The notes beneath the pieces are model-generated. The model was not told where the DNA came from and did no database searches. It worked only from the letters and a program-made list of their open reading frames with translations. DNA of 64,000 nt from Pseudophaeobacter flagellatus (GTDB lineage: Bacteria; Pseudomonadota; Alphaproteobacteria; Rhodobacterales; Rhodobacteraceae): the NCBI RefSeq assembly GCF_021228235.1, contig NZ_JAJQRG010000003.1, positions 124,001-188,000 on the forward strand, given 5' to 3'. A program made the position numbers and the translations under genes. This document shows positions 32,912 through 42,450 of the stretch, in pieces; position 1 is the first letter of the stretch, and each line of letters begins with the position of its first letter.

Positions 32912-35900
32912 ATGAGCATGCGTCTCGCCAAACAGGGCCGGCTGATTGACCGGTCCAAACAGATCGAGTTCACCTTTAACGGTAAACGGATGCAGGGCTA
33001 CGCGGGCGATAGTCTCGCCTCGGCATTGCTGGCCAATGATCAGATGATGATGGGCCGGTCGTTCAAATATCACCGCCCGCGCGGCGTTGTTGCCTCTGGC
33101 TCGGAAGAGCCAAACGCGCTGATGCAGCTGGGGACGGGGGATCGCTATGAACCCAACCAGCGCGCCACCACGACCGAGCTGTTTTCTGGGCTGAGCGCGC
33201 AGTCGCAGAACCACTGGCCCAGCCTTGAATTTGACGTGCTGGCGATCAACAACAAGCTGACCCGGTTTTTGACCGCTGGCTTTTACTATAAGATGTTCAT
33301 CCATCCGCGCCCCTTCTGGAAACACGTCTATGAGCCGATCATTCGCAAATCTGCCGGTCTTGGTCAGGCGCCAGACGCCGAGCTGAAGGATGCCGACAGC
33401 TACGAGCACTTCTACTTCTTTGCGGATGTGGTGGTGATTGGTGGCGGTGTTGCTGGCCTGCAGGCGGCCAAGGCGGCTGCGCTTAGTGGTGCCAAGGTGC
33501 TGGTGCTGGAACAGAACAACCACTGGGGCGGACGTGCGCCGGTGGATGGCGGCCGCATTGATGGAGAGACACCAGACGCCTGGGTCGAGAAAACCCTGGC
33601 AGAGCTGCGCGGCATGAAGAACGTCACCCTGCGCGACCGCTGCATGGGCGCGGGCGTCTATGACCACGGCTATGTGCTGGGCTATGAGCGGCTGACCGAC
33701 CATGTGCCGGGGCAGGGTGGTCCACGCCACCGGCTGTGGCGCATTCGTGCGGCGCAGATTGTCACCGCGACTGGCGCGATTGAACGGCCGCTGTCTTTTG
33801 CCGGGAACGATGTGCCCGGGGTGATGCTGGCAGCCTCCATGCGTGACTATGTGGTCAACTGGGGCGTGACACCGGGCCAGCGCGTTGTCGTGGCCACCAA
33901 TAATGATGATGCCTATCGTACCGCCCTGGCGCTGCATGAGGCTGGCGTTGAAGTGGTCCGCGTGATCGATGCGCGCGACACTGGTGGCGGGGCCTTGATG
34001 GAACAGGTCCGCGAAAAAGGCATCCGGGTCGAACTGGGGCGTGCCATAGCCCGTGTCAAGGATGGCCCGCGTGTCACCAAGGTCGCGATCTGCGCCCAGA
34101 ACGGTGAAGGCGGCGCGCAGGAAGAGATCGAGGCAGATGCCGTCGCCATGTCGGGTGGCTGGTCGCCCGTGGTGCACCTGTGGTCGCACTGCGGTGGCAA
34201 GCTGACCTGGGACAAGGAACAGGCCTTTTTCCGCCCAGATTCCGCCCGCCCACCGCTTGGCGATAATGGTGCAGGCTTTGTGATTGCCGCTGGGTCCGCC
34301 AATGGCGCCCTGCAGCTGGATGCCGTTCTGGCAGATGCGACCCAGGCAGGGGCGCAGGCAGCAGAGGCCTCCGGCTACCCGGCCAAATCCATCCCAGCCC
34401 CCACAGGTGACAGCGAAAGCGAAACCCTGATGGAGCCAGTCTGGCTGATGCCCGCCAAGGCGGATATCAAGCTGCGGATGAAAACCTGGCTTGACTACCA
34501 GAACGACGTCAAGGTCTCGGATGTGCAGCTGGCAGCCCGCGAAGGCTATGAAAGCGTTGAACATACCAAACGTTACACCACGCTGGGCATGGCAACCGAT
34601 CAGGGCAAGCTGTCCAATATCAACGGTCTGGCAATTCTGGCAGATAGCCTGGGCGCGGAAATTCCGCAGGTCGGCACCACCACTTTCCGTCCGCCTTATC
34701 ATCCTATTTCCATGGGCGCGATTGGCGGCGAGGCCCGTGGCGAGATCTTCCAGCCGGTGCGTAAGACGCCGATCTATGACTGGAGCGACGCCAATGGTGC
34801 CGATTGGGAACCGGTCGGCCAGTGGCGCCGTCCTTTTGCCTATACCCGCGCCGGGGAAAGCCGCCATGATGCGGTGAACCGCGAGGTAAAGAACACCCGC
34901 GAAAACCTTGGTCTGCTGGATGCCTCCACTCTGGGCAAGTTGATCGTCAAAGGGCCGGATGCAGGCAAGTTCCTTGACATGCTGTATACGAACATGATGT
35001 CGACACTGAAGATCGGCAAATGTCGCTATGGTCTGATGTGTTCGGAAAATGGCTTCCTGATGGATGACGGTGTTGTTGTTCGCATAGATGAGGACACCTG
35101 GCTGTGCCACACCACCACTGGCGGTGCCGAAAGCATCCATGGCTGGATGGAAGAATGGCTACAGACCGAATGGTGGGACTGGAAAGTCTATGTTGCCAAT
35201 GTGACCGAACAATATGCCCAGGTTGCCGTGGTTGGCCCCAATGCCCGCAAGGTCTTGGAAAAGCTGAACGCGCAGGCCGGTGGCGGATTGGATCTGTCGA
35301 AAGAGGCGCTGCCCTTCATGGAATGGCGCGAGGGCCAGATCGGCGGCTTTGATGCCCGGGCCTTCCGTATTTCCTTCTCGGGAGAGCTGTCCTACGAGAT
35401 TGCGGTTGCCGCCTCGGAGGGTCAGGCGTTCTGGGATGCGCTGATGGAGGCAGGCGCTGAGTTCAATGTCATGCCCTATGGCACTGAAACCCTGCATATT
35501 TTGCGGGCGGAAAAGGGCTTTATCATGATCGGGGATGAAACCGACGGTACGGTCATTCCACAGGATCTGGGGCTGAACTGGGCGCTGTCGAAAAAGAAAG
35601 AGGACTACCTGGGCAAACGGGCGCAGCAGCGCTCGCATATGGTGGACCCGGATCGCTGGCAACTGGTGGGTTTGGAAACCACCGATGGGTCGGTGCTGCC
35701 CGATGGGGCCTATGCGCTTGGCAATGGTATCAATGCCAATGGCCAAAAGAATATGATCGGCCGGGTGACCTCGACCTATCATTCCGCCACGCTGGACCGC
35801 GGCATTGCGATGGGGCTGGTAAAACACGGACCCAAACGTATGGGCGAGGTGCTTGAGTTCCCCGGAACCGACGGCAAGGTCTATAGTGCAAAGATCGTCG

Positions 35901-35944
35901 ATCCGGTCTTCTACGATAAGGAAGGGGAGAAGCAGAATGTCTAA
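32912..35944 (+). CDS. soxA: Sarcosine oxidase subunit alpha
   Basis: The 1010-residue subunit begins with the ferredoxin-like segment (FTFNGKRMQGYAGDSLASALL). A dinucleotide-binding domain follows at about 170-185 (VVVIGGGVAGLQAAKAAALSG), and a C-terminal glycine-cleavage-T-like domain that binds folate occupies about 610-1000 (NLGLLDASTLGKLIVKGPDA, ISFSGELSYEI). NAD+ and folate sites in this subunit complete the reaction that yields methylene-THF and peroxide. It overlaps soxG by 8 bp. Confidence 0.96.
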   Translation: MSMRLAKQGRLIDRSKQIEFTFNGKRMQGYAGDSLASALLANDQMMMGRSFKYHRPRGVVASGSEEPNALMQLGTGDRYEPNQRATTTELFSGLSAQSQNHWPSLEFDVLAINNKLTRFLTAGFYYKMFIHPRPFWKHVYEPIIRKSAGLGQAPDAELKDADSYEHFYFFADVVVIGGGVAGLQAAKAAALSGAKVLVLEQNNHWGGRAPVDGGRIDGETPDAWVEKTLAELRGMKNVTLRDRCMGAGVYDHGYVLGYERLTDHVPGQGGPRHRLWRIRAAQIVTATGAIERPLSFAGNDVPGVMLAASMRDYVVNWGVTPGQRVVVATNNDDAYRTALALHEAGVEVVRVIDARDTGGGALMEQVREKGIRVELGRAIARVKDGPRVTKVAICAQNGEGGAQEEIEADAVAMSGGWSPVVHLWSHCGGKLTWDKEQAFFRPDSARPPLGDNGAGFVIAAGSANGALQLDAVLADATQAGAQAAEASGYPAKSIPAPTGDSESETLMEPVWLMPAKADIKLRMKTWLDYQNDVKVSDVQLAAREGYESVEHTKRYTTLGMATDQGKLSNINGLAILADSLGAEIPQVGTTTFRPPYHPISMGAIGGEARGEIFQPVRKTPIYDWSDANGADWEPVGQWRRPFAYTRAGESRHDAVNREVKNTRENLGLLDASTLGKLIVKGPDAGKFLDMLYTNMMSTLKIGKCRYGLMCSENGFLMDDGVVVRIDEDTWLCHTTTGGAESIHGWMEEWLQTEWWDWKVYVANVTEQYAQVAVVGPNARKVLEKLNAQAGGGLDLSKEALPFMEWREGQIGGFDARAFRISFSGELSYEIAVAASEGQAFWDALMEAGAEFNVMPYGTETLHILRAEKGFIMIGDETDGTVIPQDLGLNWALSKKKEDYLGKRAQQRSHMVDPDRWQLVGLETTDGSVLPDGAYALGNGINANGQKNMIGRVTSTYHSATLDRGIAMGLVKHGPKRMGEVLEFPGTDGKVYSAKIVDPVFYDKEGEKQNV

Positions 35945-36512
35945 TCCTGTCACTGCCACCAATGGTGCCCAGTTCACCGGAATCGCAACTGTCGAAGACG
36001 CGGGCCTGCAGGGGATGATCACCCTGCGCGGTGATCTTTCCTCGCAGGTGCTGAAGGCTGCCGTCAAGGCCGCCAGCGGCGCTGAGCTGCCTGCCCAGGG
36101 CAAGATCTCGGTCGGGGAAGACGGCGCTGCGGCCTGGATGTCCCCGGATGAGCTGCTGATCCTGGTGCCCTATGCCGAGGCCGTCGCCAAAACCGCCGCG
36201 CTGGCAGAGGCCCTGAAGGGGGAGCATGCCCTGGCCGCCAATGTGTCGGATGCGCGCTCTTACTTCCGTATATCGGGGGCGGGCGCGCGTGAGGTGCTGG
36301 CCAAAATCAGCCCGGTTGATCTGTCGCCACAGGCCTTTACGCCAGGCGATTTCCGCCGCAGCCGCACCGCCCAGGTGGCGGCGGCCTTCTGGCTGGAAGA
36401 CGGCGGCGAAGAAGACAGTTTCCGCCTTGTCTGCTTCCGTTCTGTTGGCGGCTATATGTTCCAGCTTTTGGCTGGTGCAGCCCATCCACAGTCTGCTGTG
36501 GGGGTCTATTGA
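35937..36512 (+). CDS. soxG: Sarcosine oxidase subunit gamma
   Basis: The 191-residue subunit contains SPDELLILVPY, NVSDARSYFRISGAGAREVLAKISPVDLSP and FRRSRTAQVAAAFWLED, matching the gamma-subunit pattern. The start at 35937 overlaps the soxA stop and follows GGGGAG; the frame further upstream is a soxA shadow. It completes the soxBDAG operon, and a terminator lies 75 bp downstream. Confidence 0.93.
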   Translation: MSNPVTATNGAQFTGIATVEDAGLQGMITLRGDLSSQVLKAAVKAASGAELPAQGKISVGEDGAAAWMSPDELLILVPYAEAVAKTAALAEALKGEHALAANVSDARSYFRISGAGAREVLAKISPVDLSPQAFTPGDFRRSRTAQVAAAFWLEDGGEEDSFRLVCFRSVGGYMFQLLAGAAHPQSAVGVY

Positions 36513-36585
36513 CCTGACGCTGCCCAACGCCTGGGCGGCAGCTGCTGTCTGGGGCTATCTGGGCGGTGAAGATGAAAACCCTGTG

Positions 36586-36621
36586 GTGCCGTCAAATCAA
36601 ATTTGGCGGCACTCAGTTTTT
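36586..36621 (+). terminator. Terminator of the sox operon
   Basis: GTGCCGTCAAAT pairs with ATTTGGCGGCAC (12 bp, one G-T) around CAA, followed by TCAGTTTTTG. Confidence 0.85.
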
Positions 36622-36901
36622 GTAGTTTTGACAGTTCGCACAGTTTGACTGTCGGACCCTCGGCGCAGGGCTGATCACTGCGCAGGGGATGTAGCCTGCG
36701 CTGTTGGAGGCTTGCGGCGGCTTGGGATGGGCCGACCGTACAGTGCTACATGTTCAAAATGCAAATCTTTCCGGTTTTTTCTTTGCGTTGAATGCTTCCC
36801 ATGCTAGTCAGCGAAAGACGGAGTTTCGGCATAGGATTTACCTTGGTCATCGGCAGGTGTTGTGCGATGACAGCTGCCTGGCTTCGCTTGGTTGATTGTT
36901 T
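36622..36901. other. Non-coding gap before the secreted-protein gene
   Basis: About 280 bp after the sox terminator with no convincing coding frame. It should contain the promoter of the following gene; GTGCTACA occurs once near 36742, which may be coincidence. Confidence 0.4.
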
Positions 36902-37381
36902 ATGGGTCGTATGAGCGTGTATTTACGCAGTCTATTTGTTGTTTTTCTGGCCCTGCTTAGTGGCCAATCCTCTGCTTCGGAAATCTATGTCTGCACCTTC
37001 AGGCCGCTGGGTGATGCCACAGGGCAGGTGGTGCGTAAAATCCCGCTGCGGGTCTCTATGCGCTTTTCCCGAAATGGCACTTCCGCCCGGGTCAAGGCAA
37101 CGCGAGAGGGCAGCGCTTTCTTTGCGAATTTGGAACAACGCGGCGCAGGGTCTTATTTACTGGACTGGAGCATGGATCAGCACGCACAGACCCATAGCAG
37201 TGCGACGACGGGCAGTTTTCAGGATCGCTACAGGATTGTTTTGAACCTGAAGAATATGAAGGTCGCGCTGCAGTTGCTGACAAGTCTGTCGCACGATGAG
37301 GTTGCGCCGCGCGCCTTTGGGACCTGTTCTTTGGTCGAGCAGATGCCCCGGTCTTGGCGAAATTATTATGCGCCGTCTTAG
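36902..37381 (+). CDS. Secreted protein of unknown function
   Basis: The 159-residue protein has a signal peptide (VYLRSLFVVFLALLSGQSSAS, cleavage near residue 28) and a mature domain with two cysteines (EIYVCTF near the start and FGTCSL near the end) that could form a disulfide. I do not recognise the family. No clear Shine-Dalgarno decides between ATG 36902 and ATG 36911. It is convergent with the FkbM methyltransferase gene, with only 67 bp between them. Confidence 0.6.
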   Translation: MGRMSVYLRSLFVVFLALLSGQSSASEIYVCTFRPLGDATGQVVRKIPLRVSMRFSRNGTSARVKATREGSAFFANLEQRGAGSYLLDWSMDQHAQTHSSATTGSFQDRYRIVLNLKNMKVALQLLTSLSHDEVAPRAFGTCSLVEQMPRSWRNYYAPS

Positions 37382-37448
37382 GCGGCGTTGATCCGGCCCT
37401 GGCAGGGGCCCGTGTTGGCGCTGGTGCCAAACCGAGCCGCGCGCACAA

Positions 37449-38222
37449 TCAGTCCTTGAACAAGAAGGTTGGAAACTGTGTCAAGGCGCGCTGTTGCGTT
37501 AGGGTGTCAAAGCCGGATGCCCGACCGTTATCTTCCAGGCAGGTGTCATAGAAGGACAGGCTATCGGCCAGCTCTTGCATGCGCTGCTGCCGGGTCTCCG
37601 CATCCAGAAAGGGGGCGTGGGTCGACAGGTAGAGGGCAGGTCGATGTGCTTTCAGCCAGGGCAGCAGGCTGGGCAGCACATCAAATTCTGCACCCTCAAT
37701 ATCCATTTTTACCAGCGAGACCTTGCTCAGATCGGTGGCATCGGAAAAATTTTTCCAGCCCAGGGTTATCACATCAGACCCATGGTCGCCGTCGGTCAAC
37801 AGACTGGTCATGCTATCGCCGGCCTCGCCCCCAAAAGAGGCCATGCGGGCAATACCGACACCCTGGCTGAGCGCGACGGAAAAGGCGGAAACGTTCTGCA
37901 CGCCGTTCAGCTCTAGATTCCACGCGAGATAGCGAAATGCCACTGGATCGGGTTCGAAGCAATAGACGCGGCGGGCGCGCGCGGCCCCATATAGGGTGGT
38001 TGGGCCGATCCAGGCCCCGATATCCAGATAATCCTGTTCCTTGTTCAGGTGGGCATCTAAAACCGCAAAGGTGTCCGGTTCCCATCTGCCGGCAGAGGCC
38101 TTGCGCCAGAATTTGGAATGATAGGGATCCAGCCGAAAGGGCAGCCCGTTGAGAGAACCGGCATAGTAGCCACGGGCGCGGTAGAACATCTTGCGCGCGG
38201 CCGTCCAGGTCTTGGCGATCAT
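37449..38222 (-). CDS. FkbM-family methyltransferase
   Basis: The 257-residue protein has the SAM-binding segment DYLDIGAWIGPTTLYGA, YCFEPDPVAFRYLAWNLELN and VSLVKMDIEGAEFDVLPSLL, typical of FkbM methyltransferases acting on sugars or lipids. The frame extends to 38381, overlapping the sodB start on the other strand. I chose the ATG at 38222 because GAGGG lies eight bases upstream; 38237 is also possible. No polysaccharide genes are nearby to name the substrate. Confidence 0.85.
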   Translation of the reverse strand: MIAKTWTAARKMFYRARGYYAGSLNGLPFRLDPYHSKFWRKASAGRWEPDTFAVLDAHLNKEQDYLDIGAWIGPTTLYGAARARRVYCFEPDPVAFRYLAWNLELNGVQNVSAFSVALSQGVGIARMASFGGEAGDSMTSLLTDGDHGSDVITLGWKNFSDATDLSKVSLVKMDIEGAEFDVLPSLLPWLKAHRPALYLSTHAPFLDAETRQQRMQELADSLSFYDTCLEDNGRASGFDTLTQQRALTQFPTFLFKD

Positions 38223-38347
38223 CTCGAATACCCTCATTTTTGCACATCGACCATGCGCGGTTTTCTTGTCTTGGCCCTTGACCTGCCTGCCGCCGCGCCG
38301 CATGTATCTGCACAGGAACGCAACACTTTTTATGACAGGGGTCCAAT

Positions 38348-38950
38348 ATGGCTTTTGAACTTCCCGATCTTCCTTATGCACATGACGCGCTGGCCGCCAA
38401 GGGCATGTCGGCAGAAACCCTGGAATACCACCACGATCTGCACCACAAGGCCTATGTCGACAACGGCAACAAGCTGATTGCCGGCACCGAATGGGACGGC
38501 AAGTCGCTGGAAGAGATCATCAAGGGCACCTATGACGCATCGTCTGTGGCGCAAAATGGTATCTTCAACAATATCTCTCAACTGTGGAACCACAACCAGT
38601 TCTGGGAAATGATGGGCCCCGGTGTATCCGCCATGCCTGGTGAGCTGGAAAAAGCACTTGTTGAAAGCTTTGGTTCGGTTGACGAATTCAAGTCGCAGTT
38701 CTCGGCTGCCGGCGCGGGCCAGTTCGGCTCTGGCTGGGCCTGGCTGGTGAAGAACGCTGACGGTTCGCTGGCGGTGACCAAGACCGAAAACGGTGTGAAC
38801 CCACTGTGCTTTGATCAGACCGCGCTGTTGGGCTGTGACGTATGGGAACACTCTTACTACATCGATTTCCGCAATAAGCGCCCGGCTTACCTGACCAACT
38901 TCCTTGATAACCTGGTCAACTGGGAAAACGTTGCATCGCGTCTGGGCTAA
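38348..38950 (+). CDS. sodB: Superoxide dismutase (Fe type)
   Basis: The 200-residue enzyme has FELPDLPYAHDALA, the ligand region LEYHHDLHHKAYVDN, NHNQFWEMM, and the C-terminal CDVWEHSYYIDFRNKRPAYL, which supplies Asp and His metal ligands. It removes superoxide in the cytoplasm. The pattern is that of Fe-superoxide dismutase; Mn use cannot be excluded. A hairpin follows 28 bp after the stop. Confidence 0.94.
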   Translation: MAFELPDLPYAHDALAAKGMSAETLEYHHDLHHKAYVDNGNKLIAGTEWDGKSLEEIIKGTYDASSVAQNGIFNNISQLWNHNQFWEMMGPGVSAMPGELEKALVESFGSVDEFKSQFSAAGAGQFGSGWAWLVKNADGSLAVTKTENGVNPLCFDQTALLGCDVWEHSYYIDFRNKRPAYLTNFLDNLVNWENVASRLG

Positions 38951-38978
38951 GCCCAAGAGCGATCAGATTTGTGACGAT

Positions 38979-39014
38979 AGCGCCCGGCCATTTGGTCGGG
39001 CGCTGTTGGTTTGG
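38979..39014 (+). terminator. Probable terminator of sodB
   Basis: AGCGCCCGGCCA pairs with TGGTCGGGCGCT (12 bp with one G-T) and is followed by a T-rich GTTGGTTTGG. It also argues against the upstream GTG start of the following transporter frame. Confidence 0.7.
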
Positions 39015-39057
39015 GGGGATCCTGACGAAAGTTGGGCGCAGCAAGAGGGCCGCTGGG

Positions 39058-39951
39058 ATGACTGAAGCGACAAAGGGCGTTTTTGCCATGATTGCAGCCT
39101 GCTGCATCTGGGGCCTGTCGGGGCTGTTTTATAAGCAGTTGGCGCATGTGCCGCCCGAACAGGTGCTGTCGCATCGTATCCTGTGGTCGGGGGTGTTTTT
39201 TGCCTCTGTGCTGGCAGTGCAGGGGCGGCTGCCCCAGTTGATAGAAGTGCTGCGCGATTGGGCGAGGGTGCGGGTGCTGCTGCTGGCCACAGCGATGATT
39301 TCGCTGAACTGGTTCATCTTTATCACCTCGGTCCAGATAGAACGCGCCACCGAGGCCTCCTTGGGCTATTATATCTTCCCACTGGTGAGCGTGGTTCTGG
39401 GCCGTCTGTTTTTTGGCGAGCAGCTGAGCCGGGCGCAGATCCTGGCGTTTGGTCTGGCGGCGCTGGCCGTTGTGGTGCTGACCTATGGGCTGGGCGTCGC
39501 ACCCTGGATCGCCCTGGTACTGGGGATAAGCTTTGCCATCTATGGTGTGATCAAGAAACGCCTCGATACCGGGCCGGTGGTCTCTGTCACCGCTGAGGTC
39601 ATGTTGCTTTGTCCGCTTGCGCTTTTGGTGATTGTGGCGACGGGCGGCGGCGGTTTTCAAAACAGTTGGCATGATGCGGCGCTGATGATGGTTTCCGGCC
39701 CCTTGACGGGGATGCCGCTGATCCTGTTCAGCTTTGCGGCGCGGCGGGTGGCCCTGGGCAGCGTCGGAGTGTTGCAGTACCTCAATCCAACGCTGCAGGC
39801 CTTTGTGGCAACAGTGATTTTTGGTGAACTCTTCACCCCCTGGCACGGCGCGGCCTTTGGCTTGATCTGGGCGGCGGTGTTGATTTTCTCTTTCGGGGCG
39901 TTGCGGAAATCGCGTCTCAGCGCCCAAGAGACACAGCGCGCTGCCCTTTAG
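39058..39951 (+). CDS. rarD: EamA/RarD-family drug-metabolite transporter
   Basis: The 297-residue protein has about ten membrane helices and the RarD-type opening KGVFAMIAACCIWGLSGLFYKQLAHVPPEQVLSHRILWS, then LNWFIFI and a repeat-half ending in LQYLNPTLQAFVA. The frame opens at 38971 through the sodB terminator, so ATG 39058 is preferred. The family is annotated as chloramphenicol-sensitive RarD-like exporters; the substrate is unknown. It overlaps the convergent LOG gene by 4 bp. Confidence 0.88.
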   Translation: MTEATKGVFAMIAACCIWGLSGLFYKQLAHVPPEQVLSHRILWSGVFFASVLAVQGRLPQLIEVLRDWARVRVLLLATAMISLNWFIFITSVQIERATEASLGYYIFPLVSVVLGRLFFGEQLSRAQILAFGLAALAVVVLTYGLGVAPWIALVLGISFAIYGVIKKRLDTGPVVSVTAEVMLLCPLALLVIVATGGGGFQNSWHDAALMMVSGPLTGMPLILFSFAARRVALGSVGVLQYLNPTLQAFVATVIFGELFTPWHGAAFGLIWAAVLIFSFGALRKSRLSAQETQRAAL

Positions 39952-40490
39952 CCGTTCAGCAGGTCCAGCGCCTGTTCTGGGGTGTCGACCCAGTTGAGCA
40001 AGGCGCCCATGGAGGCGTCGGCAAAGCCCTGCGCCAGCATGTGATCGATCAGGTCGCGCAGCCTGTCCCAGTAGCCTTCGACATTCAGGATCACGATGGG
40101 TTTGTCATGCAGCCCCAGCTGGCGCCAGGTCAGGGCTTCGAACAGCTCATCCAGCGACCCGGGTCCGCCGGGCAGTACGATTACCGCATCGGCATTGTAC
40201 AGCATTACCTTTTTGCGTTCGTGCATGGTTTCGGTGACGACATAGGTGCTGAGATCGGATTTCCCCACCTCGCGCTTGACAAGATGTTCGGGGATGACGC
40301 CAAATGTCTCGCCGCCGGCCTGTTGGGCGGCACGGGCGACCGTGCCCATCAGGCCGACATCTCCGGCGCCGTAAACCAGCCGCAACCCGCGTGCTGCGAG
40401 CAACGCTCCCAGAGTTTCGGCGGCGCTTGCATAGGCGGGCATTGCTCCGGATCGGGATCCGCAATACACACAGACGGATTTTATGCTCAT
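39948..40490 (-). CDS. LOG-family phosphoribohydrolase-like protein
   Basis: The 180-residue protein has VCVYCGSR, YGAGDVGLMGTVARAA and the active-site LPGGPGSLDELFEALTWRQLG (PGGxG[ST]xxE). LOG proteins release cytokinin-type bases from nucleoside monophosphates; bacterial members may simply be AMP/nucleotide hydrolases. The ATG at 40490 has GAAAGG upstream; the frame extends 13 codons further without support. Confidence 0.9.
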   Translation of the reverse strand: MSIKSVCVYCGSRSGAMPAYASAAETLGALLAARGLRLVYGAGDVGLMGTVARAAQQAGGETFGVIPEHLVKREVGKSDLSTYVVTETMHERKKVMLYNADAVIVLPGGPGSLDELFEALTWRQLGLHDKPIVILNVEGYWDRLRDLIDHMLAQGFADASMGALLNWVDTPEQALDLLNG

Positions 40491-40632
40491 GTCGGCGCCT
40501 TTCGCTGATATTTCAAGGGGAAACACCACTGGTGTTTTGACCCTTGATAGCGGGATTGATAGGCTGCCTCAACCGGGCGCGTGATGCGGGGCCGACATCT
40601 GGTATGTCGGAGGCGCTGAAGGAAGGAAAAAG

Positions 40633-42228
40633 ATGGCTGAGACGGGTGTAACAGGCGGGCTGAGTGCCTCGGCGCTGGGGGGCATTGCCGCGACAGTTGT
40701 GGTGCTGGGCGGTGCTGCCATTCTGTGGCTGGGTGTTTTTGACCCCACGACAGAGGACGATCTAGCGGCAGAGCAGGGGATACCTGCGGGGCAGCCTGTG
40801 ACGATCTCACCTTCCGCGCAGCCGCCAGCGGTGATCAAGGGGCTGTCTCAGCAGCCGGATCCGGCAGAACCTGCCGAGTCGGGGCAAGTCGCCACAGCAC
40901 AGGGTACGACCACGGCGGCGGTGACTGCGTCGGAGGCGACCACAGCCCCAGAGGCCGTTGCCGAGACTGCCGCCGCGCTGTTTGACGCGCCGCAGCTTGA
41001 TCTGGTGCGGGTCGATCCCACAGGCGATACCGTCATTGCCGGGCGCGCCGTTGCCGGGGGGCAGGTCGCCATTTTGCTGGACGGAGAGGTCCTGCAGCAG
41101 GTCGAGGTGCAGGCAGGCGGTGATTTTGTCGCGTTTGCCCAGATTCCGCCCAGCCATCAGGCGCGGGTCATTTCCCTGCGCGCCGAGTCCGCAGGGCAGC
41201 AACGCCTGTCAGACACCAGTTTTATTCTGGCACCCGCCAGCCCTGTTCCAGCCAGCGCTCCAGCCATCCCGGTTCCCGACACTGCGCCACAGCTGGCAGA
41301 ATCCGAGACCGCATCAGGTGGTATGACCGGCAGCACAACGGGCGACATAACGGAGACCAGTATCGCTGCAAACCGTTCAGGCGAAACCTCTGATCCCAAT
41401 GTCCGTGCGGATGCAGATGCTGGCTCTGTTCAGGGGGGCGCGATCCAGATCGCCGCTACATCGGGCTTGGCGCAGGCACCTGAAGGCATCGCAAGCACTG
41501 CACCCCAGACCGCCAGCCCATCGCAAGCCGCAGCTTTGGCCCCCGAACCCACAAGCCAGACCGCAGACACGCCCCCCGAACCAGCGCAACCAGAGGCCAG
41601 GGACGTGGCGGGGCAAGCGGCGGTGGCCGGGACAGAGCCAACGATGGCGGTTGAAACCCGGCCTGCGCCCCAGCCCCAGCCCGCCCAGGTGGCGGTTCTG
41701 CGGGCCGATGCGGAGGGCGTGACCCTGGTGCAACCCGCCACACAGCAGCCACAGGATAAGGTGGTGCTGGATACCATCAGTTATTCGGATAGCGGAGAGG
41801 TGCAGCTGGCAGGCCGCGCCCGTGCGGCGACCGAGGTGCGGGTTTATCTGGACAATAGCGCGGCAGGGGCCTTCACAGCAGCGCAAAACGGCACCTGGGC
41901 CGGGCGTCTGCTGGCGATCAGGCCGGGTGTCTATACGCTGCGCCTGGATGAAGTCAGTGCCGAAGGTGTAGTGCTCAGCCGTTTGGAAACACCCTTTAAA
42001 CGCGAAGCCCCAGAGCGCTTGCAAGCACCGGCCAGCGAGGCTGGCATCAGTACAGAGACACCGCTGGTGCGGGCCGTTACCGTGCAGGAAGGCGATACGC
42101 TCTGGGCGATCTCGCAGGAACGCTACGGCAGCGGGTTCTTGTATGTGCGGGTGTTTGAGGCCAACCAGGCGGCCATTCGCGACCCGGACCTGATCTATCC
42201 CGGCCAGGTTTTTTCCATTCCCGACTGA
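40633..42228 (+). CDS. Membrane-anchored LysM protein with two Ig-like domains
   Basis: The 531-residue protein has one membrane helix near the N-terminus (about 13-36). A long Ala/Pro/Thr-rich region holds two similar beta-domains: about 114-190 (TVIAGRAVAGGQVAILLDGE) and about 378-445 (EVQLAGRARAATEVRVYLDN). A C-terminal LysM motif follows (about 480-531; VTVQEGDTLWAISQERYG, DLIYPGQVFSIPD). It should bind peptidoglycan from the inner membrane. The repeats suggest internal duplication. Confidence 0.87.
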   Translation: MAETGVTGGLSASALGGIAATVVVLGGAAILWLGVFDPTTEDDLAAEQGIPAGQPVTISPSAQPPAVIKGLSQQPDPAEPAESGQVATAQGTTTAAVTASEATTAPEAVAETAAALFDAPQLDLVRVDPTGDTVIAGRAVAGGQVAILLDGEVLQQVEVQAGGDFVAFAQIPPSHQARVISLRAESAGQQRLSDTSFILAPASPVPASAPAIPVPDTAPQLAESETASGGMTGSTTGDITETSIAANRSGETSDPNVRADADAGSVQGGAIQIAATSGLAQAPEGIASTAPQTASPSQAAALAPEPTSQTADTPPEPAQPEARDVAGQAAVAGTEPTMAVETRPAPQPQPAQVAVLRADAEGVTLVQPATQQPQDKVVLDTISYSDSGEVQLAGRARAATEVRVYLDNSAAGAFTAAQNGTWAGRLLAIRPGVYTLRLDEVSAEGVVLSRLETPFKREAPERLQAPASEAGISTETPLVRAVTVQEGDTLWAISQERYGSGFLYVRVFEANQAAIRDPDLIYPGQVFSIPD

Positions 42229-42450
42229 TAAGGCGCAGTGCCTTTCTCTGGGCCAGGGGGCGGCAGCGCAAGACCCCACCTGCCTGGCCAATGACCGGGC
42301 AGCCGGGCCATTAGCGGCTGCGGCACTGGTGTTTCCGGGTTCTGGCCTCTATCTGTCAGGCTTGACCATGCCTAACCCCGCCCCTGTGCCGATGTCGGCG
42401 GATGGGCGGCGCAGGCCGACGACCCGGGGCGAGCCAAGGAAGCGTGACCA

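Noticed and set aside
32903-35140. 745-codon minus-strand open frame
   Set aside because: It is antisense to soxA, has no recognisable domain, and its composition is that of a shadow frame.
38971-39057. GTG start adding 29 residues to the RarD-like transporter
   Set aside because: It would begin within the sodB terminator hairpin, and the next ATG starts directly at the family N-terminus.
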